Source: Saprolegnia diclina VS20
Lineage: Eukaryota; Oomycota; Saprolegniomycetes; Saprolegniales; Saprolegniaceae
Direction: 5' to 3'
Length of the DNA stretch: 64,000 nucleotides
Assembly (NCBI RefSeq): GCF_000281045.1
Contig: NW_008246079.1
Span: 554,230-618,229 of the forward strand
The notes below the pieces were generated by a model. The model was not told the DNA's origin, did no database searches, and was given only the letters and a program-made list of their open reading frames with translations. Of the stretch, positions 61,615 through 64,000 are shown piece after piece. The translations under genes and the position numbers were made by a program. The first letter of the stretch is position 1. Each line of letters opens with the position of its first letter.

Positions 61615-63378
61615 CTATGGGCTCTGCGAATGCAGCCGAGCGTAGGCAAGATACGACGCCAGGCAAAGGGCGCTCGAGAGCGCGGCGTTGTGGACCGCCC
61701 ACGAAAGCATATCGGACGCCATCTAGAAGAATGCCATCGTTCGAGAAGACCACGTGGGTAGAAGAGTACACTACCTGCACGAGCGTGGCGCCGCCCGTCG
61801 TGTAGGGCTGGGCGACGGCGCCGTACGACAAGGTGTGGTTGGCGGCGAGGCGGACGTAACCATAGTTTTTGCCATAGTAGACGTGCTTGCTCAGCATCGC
61901 AAACTCGGTGCGCGTGCGGGGGACGAGCGCCGCGTAGAGCCAATGGAACGGCTGCAGCACTTGCGTGATGGCAAAATGAAACGAAATGATCTTGAGTTGG
62001 TCCATGGTCGTCGACGCCTGCGTCATGCCGCTCGTGATGAGCTGCGGGAGGCAGCTCCAGTTGCCCGACCCGACATGACCACACACGGTCGTGTCGGCCG
62101 TCATGTGCAAGTCGCCGCCCACGAGCAGCGACGCGTGCGCCAAGTGCGGCCAGAGCTGTCGAAAGAACGGCCGATAGACGTCAAGCCCCGGGTACATTTC
62201 GCCGTCGACCAAATCGGCAAAGGCCGCCGAGTACTTGGTGTGGAAGAAGAGCGGGAGCGGTGTGAAGAGCACCAAGCGCTCGCCATCCACTTTGGCATCC
62301 AGCGTTTCTTGGACAAAGCGGAGCTGGTGATCGCTCATCAGCGTCGGCGCGGCCGCCTACGAATGACGAAGCGCCGTCATTTTGGCTGCGGAATACCTCG
62401 TAGCACACGTACAGTCGTCTGGAGCCCGCGATCGAGGCGCGTATCGACAAGCAGCAGCGAGAGGTTGCCGATTCGGCGCAAAGCGTGGCCAGGCAGGTAC
62501 AAGGACGACCAGTTGTGCGTCTGCGCAAAATCCATCTCTTGCCAGTTGACATCGTGCAACAGTTGGAACTGGTACTCATAAAAGGCTTGGAGACCGGCGC
62601 GGACGAGGACTTCGTGCTGCGGCGACTCGAGGTTGGCGTAGCTCCAGTTGTTGATGATGTCGTGGTCGTCGATCAACATCCAGTGCGCGCCCCGGCGCAA
62701 CACATACTGCAGCATCGGCCGGCCAAAACAGCGCCGGTACAAGTCCCGAAAGGCAGAGAGCGTTTCTTCAAAGCTCAGCGCGGACGCTGCTTTGATCTGG
62801 GCGACTGCGAGATCGACAAGCTGGTCTGCGTAGATCTGGTCGCCCGTGTGCACAATGCCAAAGTACGAATCGTCGGAGGCGATGTCGGCGGCGAGCGTCG
62901 ACCAGTGCGTGTCGTCGGCGTCCTCGCTGAAGCGGTCGCACGAGACCGAGAGCACGCGGACATCGGTGGCGTCGGACGGCGTCGGCGCCGTGCGGAACAT
63001 CGCTTCGGCCACGTCGTGGCCGTTCAAGGCGAAGCGAACGCGGTGCTGGCGGTGCGGCACCAAGCCGTCAAAGGTCTTGACGTACGGCATGGGCTGGGTA
63101 TGCGCACGCGACTGCGCGGCGACGCGCTCAAAGCGGCCGTCCGCCGTCGCGGCTTCGAGGACAATGTCAATGGTCGCGCCAGTTACCAATGGCTCGTAGA
63201 GGACGCGCGCCATGTCGGTCGATACGTCGCCGACGATGATCAAAAAGTCCATGCGGTTGGCCGCGACCTCGGCAGGCGACGCGTCAGTCTCGAACGGGAT
63301 CGACGTCTGCAGGCGCAGGTCGGCGACGGCCACCGACAGCAGCAGCAGCAAGAAGGTCCAGACTCGTTGGACGCCCAT
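61615..63378 (-). CDS. PhoD-like metallophosphatase 2, secreted/membrane-anchored, three exons
   Basis: Predicted exons on the complement: 62413-63378, 61775-62356, 61615-61722; 551 residues, introns 56 and 52 nt. A signal peptide (WTFLLLLLSVAVA) starts the protein. PhoD-type metal motifs follow: VLSVSCDRF, HTGDQIYADQ, MLIDDHDIINNW and GGDLHM. The last exon gives a C-terminal helix (LSSALCLASYLAYARL), matching the anchored layout of the PhoD-like gene at 8456-10339. Without the last splice the frame continues to 61148, giving an unanchored, longer product; the spliced form is preferred because it preserves the family topology and avoids overlap with the next gene. Phosphatase or phosphodiesterase activity is inferred from the family. 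Confidence 0.8.
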
Positions 63379-64000
63379 CTCGCAAATTTCGCACTGCGGA
63401 AAACGTCACGGCAACCCTAGAAACTCAAAAGAAGCTTTGAGTTTGCTTTGAGAGTGGAGTCCTTGGTGAACATGCGCTCTGGCGATGCGGAGCGGCGAAT
63501 GGCGTGCTGTCAAGACAGCAAAACATCGAATGGTGACATATAGAGGCGCCCATCCTAGCGCGGAAGCTGCTACGAAGCTTTATGGTCCGACGATCGCGTT
63601 GCATGCATGGGCGATGGAAGCTGTTTGGGCTTTGAGTTGAGTTTTATCCATTTCGCGCGTTTATTCGACGTTGCGTTTTATAGGTTTTAATTTGTGACAG
63701 GCGCAGACAGGCACATCGGGCGTGTGTGATTGGCTGTTGCATGTCGAGGCGTGTTCTGGGAACGCTCGTTTGAGATGACCATGGTGGAACTCCCAGCTCG
63801 TTGGGTTGATTTCGCCTCTGGGTAGCGCTCCACCTCAGTTCCGAGTCCGCTCAAGCATGTCTCTAGCCTCAGCTCTAGTGACTGCTGTGCATAGAGCTGT
63901 GCACTCGCACTGCGATGATGCTACGCTTCAGTGAACTCCAGTCAAGCGGCTCTAACGTCATGAGCACGTTCGTTCGCTGTTGGCATACCAACCACTGCTG
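63379..64000. other. Intergenic region at the right edge
   Basis: 622 bp upstream of the second PhoD-like gene. Apart from the short inverted repeat at 63421-63444 I see nothing. Confidence 0.4.
63421..63444. repeat. 9-bp inverted repeat upstream of the second PhoD-like gene
   Basis: AAACTCAAA (63421-63429) and TTTGAGTTT (63436-63444) with a six-base spacer, about 45 bp before the start codon. Confidence 0.6.

Noticed and set aside
1-64000. tRNA, rRNA, CRISPR arrays, bacterial operons or viral genes
   Set aside because: Looked for T-loop-like GGTTCGAATCC boxes, rRNA blocks and regularly spaced repeats; none convincing. Intron-rich, eukaryotic gene content throughout.

Overview
The window is nuclear DNA of an oomycete, most likely a member of the Saprolegniales (the Saprolegnia/Aphanomyces/Achlya group). 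The evidence is the gene content and structure. Coding DNA is GC-rich and genes are densely packed on both strands. Nearly all introns are only about 40-56 nt, usually starting GTACG and ending TAG. There are four START-FYVE-like proteins, and there are genes for a flagellated eukaryote (alpha-tubulin acetyltransferase, a probable basal-body coiled-coil protein). Mitochondrial genes include 5-aminolevulinate synthase, NDUFS7 and a TACO1 homologue. Genus is an inference; no rRNA or tRNA gene was seen. One run of 175 N lies at 19712-19886.

Layout, left to right. 1-2456 (-) is the N-terminal part of VPS13, cut by the window edge. 4382-5761 (+) encodes an A20-like/TAZ/PWWP protein. 6398-8094 (+) is an F-box-like protein. 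8456-10339 (-) is a membrane-anchored PhoD-like phosphatase with nine exons. 10511-11152 (+) is a Cys/His-motif protein. 11367-12828 (-) is a CUE/UBA-like protein with an acidic tract. 14296-16104 (+) is a disordered protein with a PNUTS-like PP1-docking motif. 16139-17309 (-) TACO1 and 17411-18094 (+) alpha-tubulin acetyltransferase share a 101-bp promoter. 18112-19290 (-) is a TAT-SF1/CUS2-like splicing factor. 19491 onward (+) is a twin CX9C protein running into the gap. 21592-26835 (-) is a 1,747-residue membrane protein made of two homologous halves.

The right half continues with a GFA-type zinc protein (27573-28118), an HPAT/SGT-like Golgi glycosyltransferase (28355-29821), the START-FYVE cluster (31074-40811: two genes on +, then two on -), a GT71/MNN1-like mannosyltransferase (41507-43181), a 13-exon IQ-motif protein (43782-46415), NDUFS7 (46486-47192), a coiled-coil protein (48059-48934), ALAS (49317-50900), a basal-body-type coiled-coil protein (52025-53610), glyoxalase II (53792-54649), a 1,677-residue type II membrane protein with five tandem glycosyltransferase-like modules (54916-59949), a flavin-reductase-like protein (60496-61167) and a second PhoD-like phosphatase (61615-63378).

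The genes do not form an operon or one pathway. Two themes recur: secretory-pathway glycosylation and phosphate-ester enzymes (HPAT-like, GT71-like, five-module protein, two PhoD-like proteins), and mitochondrial maintenance (TACO1, NDUFS7, ALAS, CX9C protein). The most unusual objects are the five-module protein, whose even modules have lost the first Asp of the DxD motif; the START-FYVE cluster, in which the lipid-binding basic motif erodes from gene to gene; and the internally duplicated membrane protein. Exon boundaries were derived by hand from GT-AG sites, frame and family similarity; exon sums give complete reading frames, but individual splice sites are predictions.
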